A stretch of 64,000 nt of DNA, taken from the NCBI GenBank assembly GCA_963969395.1, contig OZ017796.1, forward strand, positions 808,501 to 872,500, given 5' to 3'. A program made the position numbers and the translations under genes. The notes beneath the pieces were generated by a model, which was not told the origin of the DNA, made no database searches, and saw only the letters and a program-made list of their open reading frames with translations. Below, piece after piece: positions 1 through 12,092 of the stretch; position 1 is the stretch's first letter, and each line of letters begins with the position of its first letter. Source of the stretch: Pseudoscleropodium purum. Lineage: Eukaryota; Streptophyta; Bryopsida; Hypnales; Brachytheciaceae.

Positions 1-1239
1 CTTGAATTATTTGATAAGTCCTTTCCAATTATCCAACAAAGCATAATACCTTCCTCTAGCATGAAGAGATCATTGCTTTGTTATTCAATGTTACGTATGT
101 GGGATGTAGTGTGAACCGTCCCTTAACCCCTAAGTGCCCAAGGTACCAAAATGTGGTGATTGTAAAACTTTGAAGTGAAATAAAATCTAACCAATTTTCT
201 TTTTTTAGTAGTTCATATTTTTAAGAAGTTCTTCTTGAAGTTTAGTTTTAGCATCAAAAAGTCCATCTTGAAAATAAATGATAGTGATTTTTCTATTCAA
301 GATTATGTGCAAGAGTGCCCATTGCAATCTTGATTTCCTATAATGTTGAGAGCTCTTGGAAATGAACCTCAAATTAAACTAGATCTTTGAGAAAAAACCA
401 CATTCAAAATTCATTTAAAAAATTTATAGAGTAGATTTTAAGAAGCCAAAAATTGATTGGGATTATACATGTTAGGCCCTTTAACCTCATATTTATTTGG
501 TCACCAAATTTTTAGATTTGACTTTTGAAAAGAGGATTGAAAGACTTCACATTACTTTTGTAGCTTTAACACCTTCATGGTCAAACATTACAATCTTTCA
601 CTCCATAAATGATATTATCCGGTTTTCTTTGCTTATGAGATCTTTAACCCCTAAAGGACCATTGTTCCTTTAAATGACAAATGCAATTTTGGGTAGGTAC
701 CTATGGGCTGAAATTTTTTCCTCAATTTTTGAAACTTTTTTTGAAGATAGAAAAAATAATTAGCTCTGTGGGAATATACTTTTTTTTTTCAATGGGTGCC
801 CGAGAATAGAAGTTATGCCCAGATAAGTTCAAAACAAGGGACAGGGGATAGCAAAAAAAATTTCAAAAATTAAATTTTTTTTGCCTTATAGATTATATTT
901 TTGTGTAGATGTAAAGCTTTGATTCATTCCACATGGATTTTTTATGAGAAAGTTATGGACAATCTTGTTTTTTGGGCAATTAAAGCATCTTCTTAAAAAA
1001 ATAACTTGTAAGATTCATTTCTCAATGCAATTTTTACAATTTCTCAAAAAAATAAAATTTTTTCATGGTCTATCCTTCTTGCTAAAACAATCTCACCATT
1101 GGAATTAGTGCATTTTAATTCCATTCTAGAGATATTAATAATTTAGATTTTTCTTCTATCTTGTACCTACTTATACTTAACAGTTTTTTAAAGAATAAAA
1201 ATAAATTTTTTTCAATATATTTTGAATTTTTCCTAGACT
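1..1239. other. AT-rich intergenic DNA, no gene seen
   Basis: No reading frame with recognisable protein similarity is visible on either strand. The stretch is rich in poly-A and poly-T runs. Phrases resembling parts of it (for example the block near 1928-1990, resembled by 34281-34350) recur in the window, so it probably consists of old degraded repeats. The last 13 bases are the left target-site duplication of the next element. Confidence 0.6.
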
Positions 1240-1792
1240 CTTTTTTTTGAATTTTTTTATTTATTGAACAACAGGCGACAAGGCCATTGCATTAAACAAG
1301 AACGAAAAACAACCAAGCCTCAAGGGCTGGACAGAAGAGGAAAGAGCAGAAACAAAGAACCAAATCAACTAAATTGAAAAAGCGAAGGGCTGTTCTGGTG
1401 CCAAATAATGTTCGAGAGACTCGTAGCGGCCAAAGAAGGAGAGTGAATCCAAATGGAGTCAAATTTGGACCAGATTCTGTAATTGCTGCGCTCGTCTGGT
1501 ATCAAGGAGGGCACTCCAGAGGGTGTTATGAACATGAAATCCATATGAGCCAAAGTGCTGAGCCTCGAAGGAGAGTCCAAATGGTACTCACTGCTTGGGA
1601 TGGGAGACCCAAACAAGCGTTGGCTAAGGTCGAAGCGGGTCTATAAATTTGCCTGCGGTTCTTGGATGAGATGAAGAAGGACTGATTGTGCAAAGTCCCA
1701 GGTTTCTTGTGCTCGAGGATGATAAAAGAACCTATGGGCCGGGGTTTCCTCCAGACCAGAATCACAGCAGTTACATCTAGCCTTTTCTTTTC
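1240..1792 (-). mobile_element. LINE/SINE-like retroinsertion with 13-bp target duplication
   Basis: The 553-bp insert is flanked by the direct repeat TTTTTCCTAGACT at 1227-1239 and 1793-1805. The left edge has T-rich runs, so read on the minus strand the insert ends in an A-rich tail preceded by an AATAAA-like signal. A long variable target duplication plus an A-tail is the mark of target-primed reverse transcription. The insert is less AT-rich than its surroundings. Only short frames occur and no reverse transcriptase motif is visible, so it is a 5'-truncated LINE or a SINE. The phrase near the tail, gccattgcattaaa, has a close match near 54392 (ccattgcattaaa). Confidence 0.65.
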
Positions 1793-1805
1793 TTTTTCCT
1801 AGACT

Positions 1806-3549
1806 TTCAACTCAAAGCTTTGTAGTACAAAAAATTAAAGTTAAAAATGTTCAAAGTCAAAAAATCTAGTCGTACAATGTGTTGAAGAACTTGTTTTTTT
1901 TCACTTTAAATGTAGATATCATGCAATCTTTGTGGTCAAAAATTCTGAAATTTTTTCCACACATTTTCATACTAGTTAGGTGTAAGAACCTATGATTTGA
2001 GGCAAAAAAAAAAAAAATTAAATTTTTTTAAAAAACTTTTGCTATAGAAATGAAAGTTTTGAGTGTTTTTTGGCAAAAAAGAAGGCCTTAGTCCTTTAAT
2101 TCCTTAGTTTGAATTTGTACAATTACAATTCAAAAAGAATTAGTACAATGTATCAAAATGATGACTTTTTGTTCAATTTAAAGCAAATTCCTAGAAGCTC
2201 AAAAAAAGGGCTTATGCATTGTGGGGTTGATATCACTACAATACTTTTATTTAAAAAAATTTAGTCTACAGTGATATATCATGCTGCACTAATTTAAACA
2301 GGTACGACTGTTTCTTATTGGTCAACAAGCGTCGCACGCTCTGATAGGACACCCCCATTGAGGGATATAAAATAAGTAAAGAACATTCCCCAAAACTTAT
2401 TCCCAACGAAGCTTAAGTTAGATAGATACCTCAGTGCAGCAGCAGTTGCGCTCATGATGGGAGATGGAATGAGCTTTGGAATGTTCTTTTGGGTGCTTAC
2501 TTTTGGAGATTTTCCAGACCCAGTGGCGCTTGGGAAAAGTAACAATTAGATTTAAAATTTAAAATTTTTATTTTTATTTTTAAAAAGTTGGCAATGGTGG
2601 GGTTCTTATCGATCGTCTCCAGTGAATTTTCATGTGTGATTGCATTGTTACAAATGGTCCATGACAAGCTATTTTATCTGCAACCAAGTGCAGTCACTAC
2701 AGTGGCTCTAGTTTCAGGGCATCTGAAAGAAATTCTCATTCTCATGTGCTTTGCTATTTATTATTAGTATATCCTCAGTTGCTTCCGTCTGGAATATGAT
2801 ATCTAAGTGATGGAATTCTACTCCCAAGGTAAGGATACCCAAAGTTTGTCCCTTTCCCAGTTGGTCTAGAACCCCCCCCCTTTTTTTTTCTCTGTAAACT
2901 ATTTAATATCATACTCCAAAATGCAACTTTTAGCTTGGATCGTGACACAAAGTGTGCTAGTGATGGCCTCGTGAAGCATGTTGAGAAGTTGACTGTCGAC
3001 CTAGTTGTAAAAATACGTAGATGGAATTCATATCCTTGTAATCGAAAGAGTTTGAATTTCAGTGTATATCAAGTTCTTAAAATTATTCAAATCTTAGAGC
3101 CTCCCTTCTAACTGAGATGAGAAATGTAGTCTTGCTGTAACTCAAACAATCTATGGCTGAATGTGGGATCCAGGCTGATGAACAAGCTCTTAAGTCACGC
3201 CAATCTACTGGTGATTGGAGATATTTCTCTCTAATCCTTCAAATTGACAATTCAATTTCTAAGTCTGAACACTAGTTCGCCCATCTATCCAACTGCTAGT
3301 TAGACAAACTGGAAAATCAAACCAAGAACATGCAACCTTGCAAATTGCCCTTGGACATTCTGTTCGACTCTGCAACCGTAGTGTCGGTCTCTAAGAAGGC
3401 TCAAATTTAGGAGTATCAGTCTACCGGTGACATTAGTAAGCAATTTCGTTGAATTCCAAGATAACTCGACTGCAAGCTTCACTAGAGGACGCGTTTTTGT
3501 AAAGAACGGACTCACATTGACTGTTCGGAATATAGAACCAGTCCTCAAC
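1806..3549. other. Intergenic DNA downstream of TPLATE
   Basis: 1806-2300 is AT-rich repeat-like sequence. 2300-3549 is more complex, unlike the repeats, but shows only short frames on both strands. One minus-strand frame (2315-2545) and an overlapping plus-strand hydrophobic stretch near 2441-2530 could be remnants of an exon, but no family is recognised. A run of pyrimidines sits at 2873-2891. Confidence 0.5.
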
Positions 3550-3555
3550 TTTATT
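3550..3555 (-). terminator. Candidate polyadenylation signal of TPLATE
   Basis: AATAAA on the minus strand, about 420 bases past the TPLATE stop codon. It is the nearest clean signal seen, but plant signals are loose, so this is only a candidate for the transcript end. Confidence 0.35.
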
Positions 3556-3974
3556 TTCACTAGATTCCATGGGAATTGATAGCAATACGGAAATATGATG
3601 TTCCTGTTCAAGTGGCTTTCAAGATTGAAAAGTCCGAACTATCAGTTATTCTGTAAACACTTTTCAACCACTTTCTACGACAGAATCCGCAATCACAGAT
3701 TTTGACATTATTATTTCATTAATAAATCCTGCTTCTAGAAGAACTAAATTGATAAGGTGAAGATCACCGGCGTCACTCGACAGGCGTTGTATGCAACAGT
3801 CAGCTTGGTCTTGTACAAATTCTGGTTGTCCTGGACGACTGGAAATAAACCCAGCTTGAAGTTTGCTCCTCAACATCCACCTGTGGATACTATTAACACT
3901 GCAAGACATCCTACGTTTCTAACTGAATATACAACTAAGCTAAACTACTCATTCAATACATTTCGAAATCTAGT

Positions 3975-6900
3975 TTACACAGCTTGCTGACGGAAGACTT
4001 GCCATTCGTGAAGTACAGCAGCTTGCAATGCACGGTGCTCCATTTCCTCAGGAGACGGTGGAGTGAGAGTGGATGGTCTCTTCTTTGGTTTCGTTTCCAG
4101 ACCTGGTAGCAAGCTGTCGTCTTCTTCTTCTGGTTCCGGCTCAGGTTCCGGCTCTTTGGGCTTGGCTCTTATGATTGCTAGAAGCTCTATCAGTCTCTTC
4201 AGTTTCTCTTCAGCTGCAGCCTGATACAAGAAAATTCTTTGTAAGGTAAGCTTACTCTATCGAAGAACTGAAGCCCGAGAGAAGAACTACGCGAAGTTAA
4301 CCTCTTTAACGCCCAAATCCCTTGTAGAATAATTGCATATGTTGCTTAACTACTTATATAGTCTCATCAAAATTGTCATAAAAGAAGGTTTGTCTTCAAA
4401 AGTTCAAGCAATAATTTGGATGACTGAGAAGTTAACTGGACAAAACATCGACTTGAAGCACTCTGCTCCAGAGAGTATGGACTTCGGAGCGCTTAAGCCA
4501 TAAGAGTTAATAGTATGGATGCAATGAAAGAGGTGCTTGCACTAATCAACTCATAACTCAAAGAGCCGCCCAAAGTCTGCAGAACATTTAAGGTAGTAAA
4601 AACCTTGCATACCTGTACTTCAGCATCAGAGACTACTCTCACAGCACAATCTGTCAAATCATCGAGCCAGTTCTGCACATCAGCAGTAATTTCATCCACC
4701 AGTGTGCCAGATGATGAGCGTATCACGAATTTGCACACCATTGTCCTCGTCTCTTCCCCGAGGTCCACATTTCCACTGACTTCACTCACACCGAATATCA
4801 TCATGCCTATTAAGTCACCGTACCACGTCTTGGCTGCATAGCAAATCTGCACAAGAAGTTGCACAATCCAGCAGTCAGGAATGATGGAAGTCGCTTGCAT
4901 GATGTCATACAATCCATTCGGAAATAGTCACCTGGTATTTTTTGATATTTGGTTATTAAACTTGAGAGCGGAAACAATTTGACTCGCAACCGTTACTAAT
5001 ACACTCTCTCAAATTTTCTTGCTGCAGACCAATCTCCTGAAAGGATTCAAGAATTCAACTGTGAAATTCATGTAGAAATCTTACCTGGAACCCTGCCACA
5101 GTGCGCAAAACATGGGAGCAAACTTTATGAAACGGTTTAGATGATAGAGATTTAAGTCCACTAAGGATTGGCAAAACTGCAGGTTCGAGGTACCCCCCAG
5201 ACAGAGTGGTTGCAGATTTCGGTCCTTCCCCCTCATAGGCGTAACCCCCAGTAAATTCAGCTATAGCAGGCAGGCTTGGCCAGAGCCTGAAGAATTCCAC
5301 GGGTGAAAGACTATGAGGAAGTAGAATTTCAATAAGTGGTAACCGGTATGACCCACATCGTAACACCACAGGTTCTCCGTATTCTGTTGGCGTCATTTTA
5401 CGCAGTCTACCATGAGTTCCCTCCTCTACTGGGGCATCTGCCTCCTCTCCATTAGCCAATCCTACCCCTCCAAAGAAAGGGTAGTAGAGAAGCTGTACGC
5501 ACAGGGAACAGCGCTCGAACCGTGAAATTCCAACCGTAACACTGCATGCAACTGGTTCCTGCGAACACAACGATGGTTCAGAATCGCAAAAACTACATAA
5601 TTTTGCTGCTCTTCAGTACGATTCAGAGAGTGTGTAGTAGGGTGAGCTCGAAGTTTAACGATCATGGTACAGCCAACACTATACCATGGCATGGCAAGGC
5701 ATACGCTATCAAAAAATAGGTAACCATAATTCCTTGACACATGTATATTCGGTGTGGAACATTGTGGGAAAAACCTCCTTCAGCTTAGCCACGCATCCCA
5801 ATACCTTCCCAGCACATGATCACTTTCGTGAATTTCTAGGGACTCCAAAATTCGAGTAAAATTTTATAATCAAGTAAAATACCTGGGAATGGAGGTGGTG
5901 AAGTTGGCGGACACCCTGGGGAGAACCATCCATGAATCGGAGGGCGCCAATTAGCCCAACGCGCACATCTACTCGTTTGAGTTCTTGCTCTGTCATATTG
6001 ACAATCTGGAAAAGGCCACAATGAGCTTCTATGTCCAGTCTTCCAGCACATGATCCTCTACAGAACCAAATCCCCTAACTCCCAAAATTAGTAAAGCTGG
6101 TGAACTTCCTGTTGGAAATCATATTACCTTCAGATGCAGGGTAAGTCGATTTTCATGAGCATCAATCAGGTGGTAAGCCTCCACGAAGCAAGGATCACTG
6201 CTGCCTGATAAAGTTATAGGCGTCGGTGGAGCCTTCAAGTAAGAAAATCCAGACGTCGCTAGGCTCAACTCACTCCGTGCAGGTCTCCAGAGCTCCTGAA
6301 CAGCAGTGTGGACAAGGTCTTCTACCTTACGGTCCTGAGCTGCTGAGTGGTCGAAGTATTGGGCTGACAGCTTGTGGTGTGTGAAAGGATAATCGCCAGT
6401 TGCACCTGAATTTCCTACCCATCTGCAATAACAAACAATGCCGTCATTTTAAACACCGCTTCACCGCACTAGGATGCACCAGGGTATTGCTACTGCACCT
6501 CTGAAACGCACACAACCAATAAACTCAAGGAGAACATCAGCCTAAAACAGGTGAACCTATTTGAAAGAAATGAAAGGTCATGAACAAATGGTCCTGCCGC
6601 AAATACGTAACAACCATTACCCACCACGTCTTTGTTTCTTGGCATTTAAAAGTATGCTAAAAAGCACGATCTGAAACTACTTACTTAGAGTCCTGATGCT
6701 TGGCAATATATTTGAACTTCTGCAGAATCAGACGGCACTGGTGCTTGAGCACAGAGTCCGCAAGTGAGCTGTTCCTAAATTCATCGAGCTCTCTTGTCAA
6801 GAGCTGGCCTGCTCGCAAATTCCTTGATCCCAAGTGCTCAGCACAAAGCAACAAAGCCTGTGCGTCTTGTAACCTGCAGAAGGAGCGAATCTTGAATAAC

Positions 6901-9900
6901 ATAATACTAAAAATGTCTGTCATCAATATCTGATTATTTGAGGAAGTAAGCGAAGTAGACATACGAAAGTCAACATATACGAGAAAGAAAATGACCTGTT
7001 GGTGGAGGTTGCCGTGGAGTCATGATTGAAGAGGACTTTGTGTATGTGATCAATGATAACATTCAACGGATCATCAGGATCATCAGCTAGCAATGGATCG
7101 AGGCCTTCGAGGTCAAAGTGCTCTGCCAAGGCCCAAATAATACGGGCCCGTAATCTTGAAGTTGTGACCTGCATAGAGAAAGGGACACTTGAAGCTCTCG
7201 ATTAAGAAAATATCTTTTGAAGTCGATGTTTCCATTGACCCAACTGGACAAAAGAGCTCAACGAGCTAATCAAGAATGGCAACTATGCAGAACAAGAGTA
7301 AGAAAGAAGCATACTAGAACTCTCATTTCTCGCTATACTACCCACAAGCTTCAGAATCTCTGGCACAAAGACTTGTCGGCAAGGAGTATCCCCACGGCAT
7401 GATGCACTGACCTCGCTAAGATCTTTGACGAGTCCTCGCTGAAGAGCCTGTAGTCGCTTCTCGGCCAAAATTTGCTCAGGAGATGCACCATCCTTGGCTT
7501 TCTTCACACCCCCAACAGTATCGTAGATATGGCACAACCGCACTAGCAACTTCAAGTAACAGTCCATGGCATATGTACGACCTATCAGAAAGAAATATGT
7601 TCACTCATGTGAGTATTTCCATGGCAAGCTAATACTTCAAGACGCCTCATACAATACAGCGTACAAACACCAAAATGAAAATCAACATACGATTTGAAAT
7701 CGCAGTATATCATAATTCGCCGCTAATAGACATCCCGTCCTTAGTCATTATGACCAACGGCTCGTTTTGTTTCTGGCAACGGAGTGTTTCAGTTAACGGA
7801 AGGCCTAATTCGCAGTGCACTTCATAACAAAGTCACCCTCTATAAAAGATCTTCACTACTCAGAGACGAGTAACCTACCTTGGCAATCCCACTTGATGCA
7901 AGGCCGGCAAACCTCAACCACTTCGAGAGCTGATTGAGTCCAGCTCATAGCTCCTGACCCCGTGCCGTATCTCAAGGCTCCTATCACACGGCTCTCAGTG
8001 CCCGTGGCTTTAATGCGCGGTAGAGGGACAGAAAGTTGGAAACAGCTTTCAACCAGACATGCAACGAGCTCTTCTCGGAAAATACCCTCACTCTGGGCGC
8101 TCCCCATGTCCTCCCTTATTTTGGACTCCTCAAACAGCGAAGCTATGTTCGTGTTTTGCAACGGTTTCTGACCCCTTCTAACGCTTTCCTTCGCAAAAAG
8201 ATCCACGCAGAGTGCCGTCCGGCAAATGCAAGCTAGAGCGTGCATGCGATCCGCTTCCACTCTCAGATTTCGGACCATTAAAAGCAGTCGTTTGAAAAGA
8301 GACACCTGCAATTAAAGAAGATAAGTCATTTGATGAAGTGTACTCTCAGAGATACTACATTCAAGCGATTGAAAGCACAATAGAAGACGAAAGGAAACCA
8401 GGAACATTGAAGAGACATATTGAATATATCGAACCTGCAAGTGAAGATCCAATAGTTGAAGACTCTTCACGACTGCGCGGACGATACTCTCTCGCCCTGC
8501 ACTAAACTCTTGTCGATCCCACAAGGTAAGAAGTGCAGTAATTGGTGCTGATGCCCACTCGGGTTTTCCACCGGGCACATCTGCTAAAGAAAGGAGGTTC
8601 ACGCTCACCTCATACACTAAGGCTGGGTCCAGGATGAATAGGTAAGGCAAAAGGTGTGAAACCACATCCGAAATTCCAAGAATGTTCTCAGCATTACTCC
8701 TCTGGTGTAATGCCGGCGGCACTATTCCGCGGTTCCCTGTAAGCATCTGCACCAAAAATACACCATCGTCAGAAAAACCACGTGCTGTGAAATCATCGGG
8801 AGGTATCCCTATGATCGTGTCATGCCGCGTCAAGCCTATCTTGCATCCCATGATCAATCTTCTTGTAATGTCTAAATACGTTAGAAACAATCTACAGAAA
8901 ATCATGCGTAGTGAGGCACCTGTCCACATTGCCGAGGTTCATATTCCTCAGGGGTCAAAAGCTAGTGTGGCACTCATGTTTCATTTTTCCCATGGCATTC
9001 AAAGTTGTTGGATGAGTACACCCATCTTACTAATCACACTGACAACATTTAAAAACCACAATATATGATTTAGATTCAATCAATATATTTGAGAATGGAG
9101 TGTAATAGCATGCTACTTCTAACTCAAAATTGTCAATCCCTATCAGGGAGTTTTTGATGTCAGGGGCTACTTTCTTAAAAAATTCTTGAACTCAAGATGT
9201 GTGTCAAATGGAAATCGTCATAGGATCAGAGCATCTTAGAGATAGACCTAAGGTGGGAGGAGCTGGTTTCAATAATATCATTTCCCACGCACAATTGTGC
9301 AATCTCTACTGTTAGTGAAACATTAAACTCTTAGACGCAATCATGAAACTCTTGCTCTCTAAGGAAGTGCTGATATCATAATTCATAAGGAGTGAATGCT
9401 AAACTGATAATTTTGACACTGAGAGTTTAGGTTTTGACACTGAGAGTTTCAATCTTTTTTACGGGGTGTCAGAGTGAGACCTCTGTATTCTGCTATAAGA
9501 ACGGATTCTGAATCGTGAATTGAAAACTCTGCGATGGGGTAGTAACTCTGGGATGCAGGGCCCAAAATGGAAAGAAACAGGCAAATCTCGCCCTAGAAAT
9601 CGAGAGCTATGAACCCTAGTTTTAGTGACAATTTGAACGTCACAATTGCAAAGGGCTAAATAGGGAAAGAAAAAAGAGAATCTTGCAATTAAGGTCATGC
9701 GCCAAGACACCCTTATTTCAACCGCAGCTTCGATTTTAGAGCTCAGTTAGAGTCCCAATTGTGATATCGCTATTGCACAATCTACATTTCAACAGCAGCT
9801 TCAATTCTAGTACGTACTTGGAGTCCACATTGCGATATTGCGATTGCACAATCTAGACATCAACTGCGGCTTCAATTCTAGTGCGTCGTTACAATCCCAA

Positions 9901-10781
9901 TCTTTATATATAAAGCCATAGCCCAAATCCACAAAAATCACAAATAGGGAGGACAGTTCAAAACTTGCCTCCATATCTTCGACCATGCCCGTGGCGACGG
10001 ATTTCGCTGAAAACACAAGCGGATAGACGGACGATCGGAAATTCTCGAGCGTCAAAACCTTGGCCCGCGCCATGAGCAAATCGGCCTTCTCCCACACGAA
10101 GCGGCACATGGCGGCGACCCAGCCGGAGCGAATCGCAATGGCATCCTCCGTGGGCACCAGCTTGTCGCCCGCGAGTCGACTCATCCGCTTGGTACTAAAC
10201 TCCAGGAACAGACGCCCGACGCCTTCGTAGGCAATTCTAGCCACGGCGTCATAAGGGTGCAACATGCTCTCGCCAATCTGTCGCCACCATGTGGACACTC
10301 TCTCCAGCAGCGGAGCACTGGAGACGCAGAGGTTGACCACATCGTCCCGGGCGAGCAAGCATCCCAGGGTCTCGATGATCGCGTAGCGGAGGTTGGGGTT
10401 GTCGCTCGCAATGCAGTTGGAGATCGGCTGGCTGCTGTCGATGATAAAGGTCCCGAGGCGCCACGACGGGATTGCGGAGATGAAGGACACGGCCGCGGCC
10501 GTCACGTCGGTATCCGGAAACTCGAAGTCGTTCTTGATGCCGCGGCACACGACCTCCCACTGCTCGGCGGTGAGGCGGGTGGTGCGCACCAAGTCGAACG
10601 CCAGCTTCTTGCACACCGCACTGGCGGGACTGGCGATGATCTCGTCGCAGGCGGAGCTCGCGATCGAGGAGATGTCCTTCCCGGACGCCGCGTGCTGGAG
10701 CGCCAGTAGGAGCGCGTTCGCTTGACGCACCCCGTCATTGGAAGCGAGCTCCGTCCGAATCCCCGCAAACACGTGATCCAT
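3975..10781 (-). CDS. TPLATE: TPLATE, large subunit of the TPLATE/TSET endocytic adaptor complex
   Basis: TPLATE is a beta-adaptin-like scaffold of the plant TPLATE (TSET) complex, which acts at the plasma membrane in clathrin-mediated endocytosis and cell-plate formation. I placed 11 exons: 10781-9969, 8746-8435, 8305-7879, 7581-7412, 7168-6996, 6873-6685, 6422-6128, 6005-5883, 5558-5085, 4846-4613 and 4220-3975. All junctions join in frame to 1151 codons, close to the Arabidopsis protein (about 1176). Colinear landmarks include ASPASAVCKKLAFDL, GKPEWAS, DLEGLDPLLADDPDDPLN, SPVEFFRLWPSLPA, SGLKSLSSKPFH and EHRALQAAVL. The N-terminal three quarters is the helical adaptin trunk, followed by the appendage-like region. 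A short acidic Glu/Pro tract precedes the C-terminus; it is much shorter than in Arabidopsis. The start matches the family (MD.(V/L)FA.I). Intron 1 has a GC donor; all others are GT-AG. No stop or frameshift was seen. Confidence 0.96.
9717..9905. repeat. Three tandem copies of a ~70-bp unit inside TPLATE intron 1
   Basis: Three imperfect direct copies begin near 9719, 9788 and 9859, each with a phrase like CAAC.GC.GCTTC followed by agagtccca-type and GCACAATCTA words. Spacing is 69 and 71 bp. They lie just inside the donor end of the first intron. Confidence 0.75.
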
Positions 10782-10906
10782 CGTTACCGTGGATGTCCAA
10801 GCTCATCGCCTACTCCACCACAAAATTATTCAACCTCCGAACAACCAGACCCAGCCTGCCCTCCCCAGCTGCTCCAGAAAGCCTCGAAGCTCCCCTGGCT
10901 ATGGCG

Positions 10907-10922
10907 AAACCCTAACCCTAAC
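10907..10922 (+). promoter_or_regulatory. Telo-box in the TPLATE upstream region
   Basis: AAACCCTAACCCTAAC lies about 126 bases upstream of the TPLATE start codon. Telo-boxes (AAACCCTAA) are a known plant promoter element, common in genes expressed in dividing cells and bound by telobox-binding factors. Its position fits a promoter or 5'-leader of TPLATE. It is a two-unit motif, not a telomere. Confidence 0.6.
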
Positions 10923-11807
10923 TCTCAAGTTCCTCTGCAACGAGCGCGACCAAGCCAGAGGACGAAACAGAGGCATCATCTTCCCCCGCCTGGCCCACTA
11001 TTGCGTTGACCGTGTTCAGCACAATTATTTTTGCAAATCTCTTACTGTGGGCACCCGATTGTGGTTACAATTTCTGATCCGGGGGCCCCTTCAGTTGGAA
11101 GGTTGAGGAAGTAACCATTTGTTAATTTTGTTTAAAATTAAAAAAATCTTTCCTTTTCAGATAAATAGTTTAAAAACAAATTAGAAGTCAAATCTTATAT
11201 TTTTGAAAAATTATGGAATACTTATGAAATTTTGAATTGATATGCTCTTAGTATATAAGTGCTACTAGGTCATCCCCAAAATTGACAAAAGCGAATCCAC
11301 AATGATCATCCTATTCACCTATTATGACTAAATATTTTTCAAAAATGGTCACAATGTCTAACAATTCCATTGATAGTTTTTCATCTAAAATATACATGAT
11401 GGCTTAATTATTGCGATTTCTTATATGTTTGGAAGTCATTGTTTGTTTCATCCCAACGTGTACTTTGTAACTCATTTTTTGTATTGCAATGAATATGTTT
11501 GTAATAATTGTATATTATTCACTAACCTCTTCATTTTCATAATCCAAAGACCAACACAATTATTTTACTAGTTAGATATGGACATGCAATAGGTAAATAG
11601 GACATACAACAAGACATTCTAACCTTTTTAAGGACACATTGCAAAAATTTTTACAATTTCTAAATTTTTTGGTTGAGTCCCACAATGAAAAACATGATTC
11701 TTGTATAGTTCAAGGCATTGACTTATACACTTCTCTTACACTAATTCATTTACAAATTACAAGACTATTGGAAGGTCAATTTTAATAGCCAAATATGGTC
11801 GATTTCA
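10923..11807. other. Intergenic DNA between TPLATE and the first receptor-kinase locus
   Basis: The first ~180 bp keeps the balanced base composition of the TPLATE promoter; beyond 11106 it becomes AT-rich without genes. From about 11640 it matches 34620 onward (for example the shared phrase aacatgattcttgtatagtt), marking the outer part of the receptor-kinase segmental duplication. Confidence 0.55.
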
Positions 11808-11811
11808 TTAA

Positions 11812-12088
11812 AATGGCAGTATTATGTGAATTTGGCACTTTTAGCAGTTCAAACCGCACGGTTTGAACTGAGTTTTTTTGTACTAGAATCTATACTAGTA
11901 TTAGATTTTTGAAATCTACAAGTCTCCTAGATTTCTGAAATCTATATCATTCCTAGATTTTTCAAATTGCTTAGTCTAATACCTTTATTAGTCATAGATT
12001 TTTGAAATCTAAAAGAGACCTAGATGTTGGCAATATACACTTGTCCTAGATATCAAGGTGTGAAAATGGCATGTGGAATACAGCCATT
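11812..12088. mobile_element. 277-bp MITE flanked by TTAA
   Basis: The ends form an inverted repeat (AATGGCAGTATT on the left; AATGGCTGTATT as the complement of the right) and are flanked by TTAA at 11808-11811 and 12089-12092. The insert is missing from the matching place in the duplicated locus near 34760, which supports a mobile origin. TTAA targets are used by piggyBac and Sola3 elements, but TTAA is its own complement, so it could also belong to the inverted repeat. It encodes nothing. Confidence 0.55.
11845..11870. repeat. Perfect 12-bp palindrome inside the MITE
   Basis: CAGTTCAAACCG is followed after two bases by its exact complement, giving a 26-base hairpin. Further right, a short palindrome of the form AGATTTYTGAAATCT occurs three times (near 11904, 11929 and 11996). 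These may be subterminal binding sites or remnants of nested repeats. Confidence 0.7.
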
Positions 12089-12092
12089 TTAA

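Noticed and set aside
1374..1646. 90-codon plus-strand frame as a gene
   Set aside because: Lies inside the retroinsertion with a 13-bp target duplication, is antisense to its A-tail and has no recognisable similarity.
10249..10768. Long overlapping frames on both strands across TPLATE exon 1
   Set aside because: Shadows of the GC-richer first exon; only the frame starting at 10781 matches the family.
10907..10922. Interstitial telomere
   Set aside because: Only two units, in a promoter position; a telo-box explains it.
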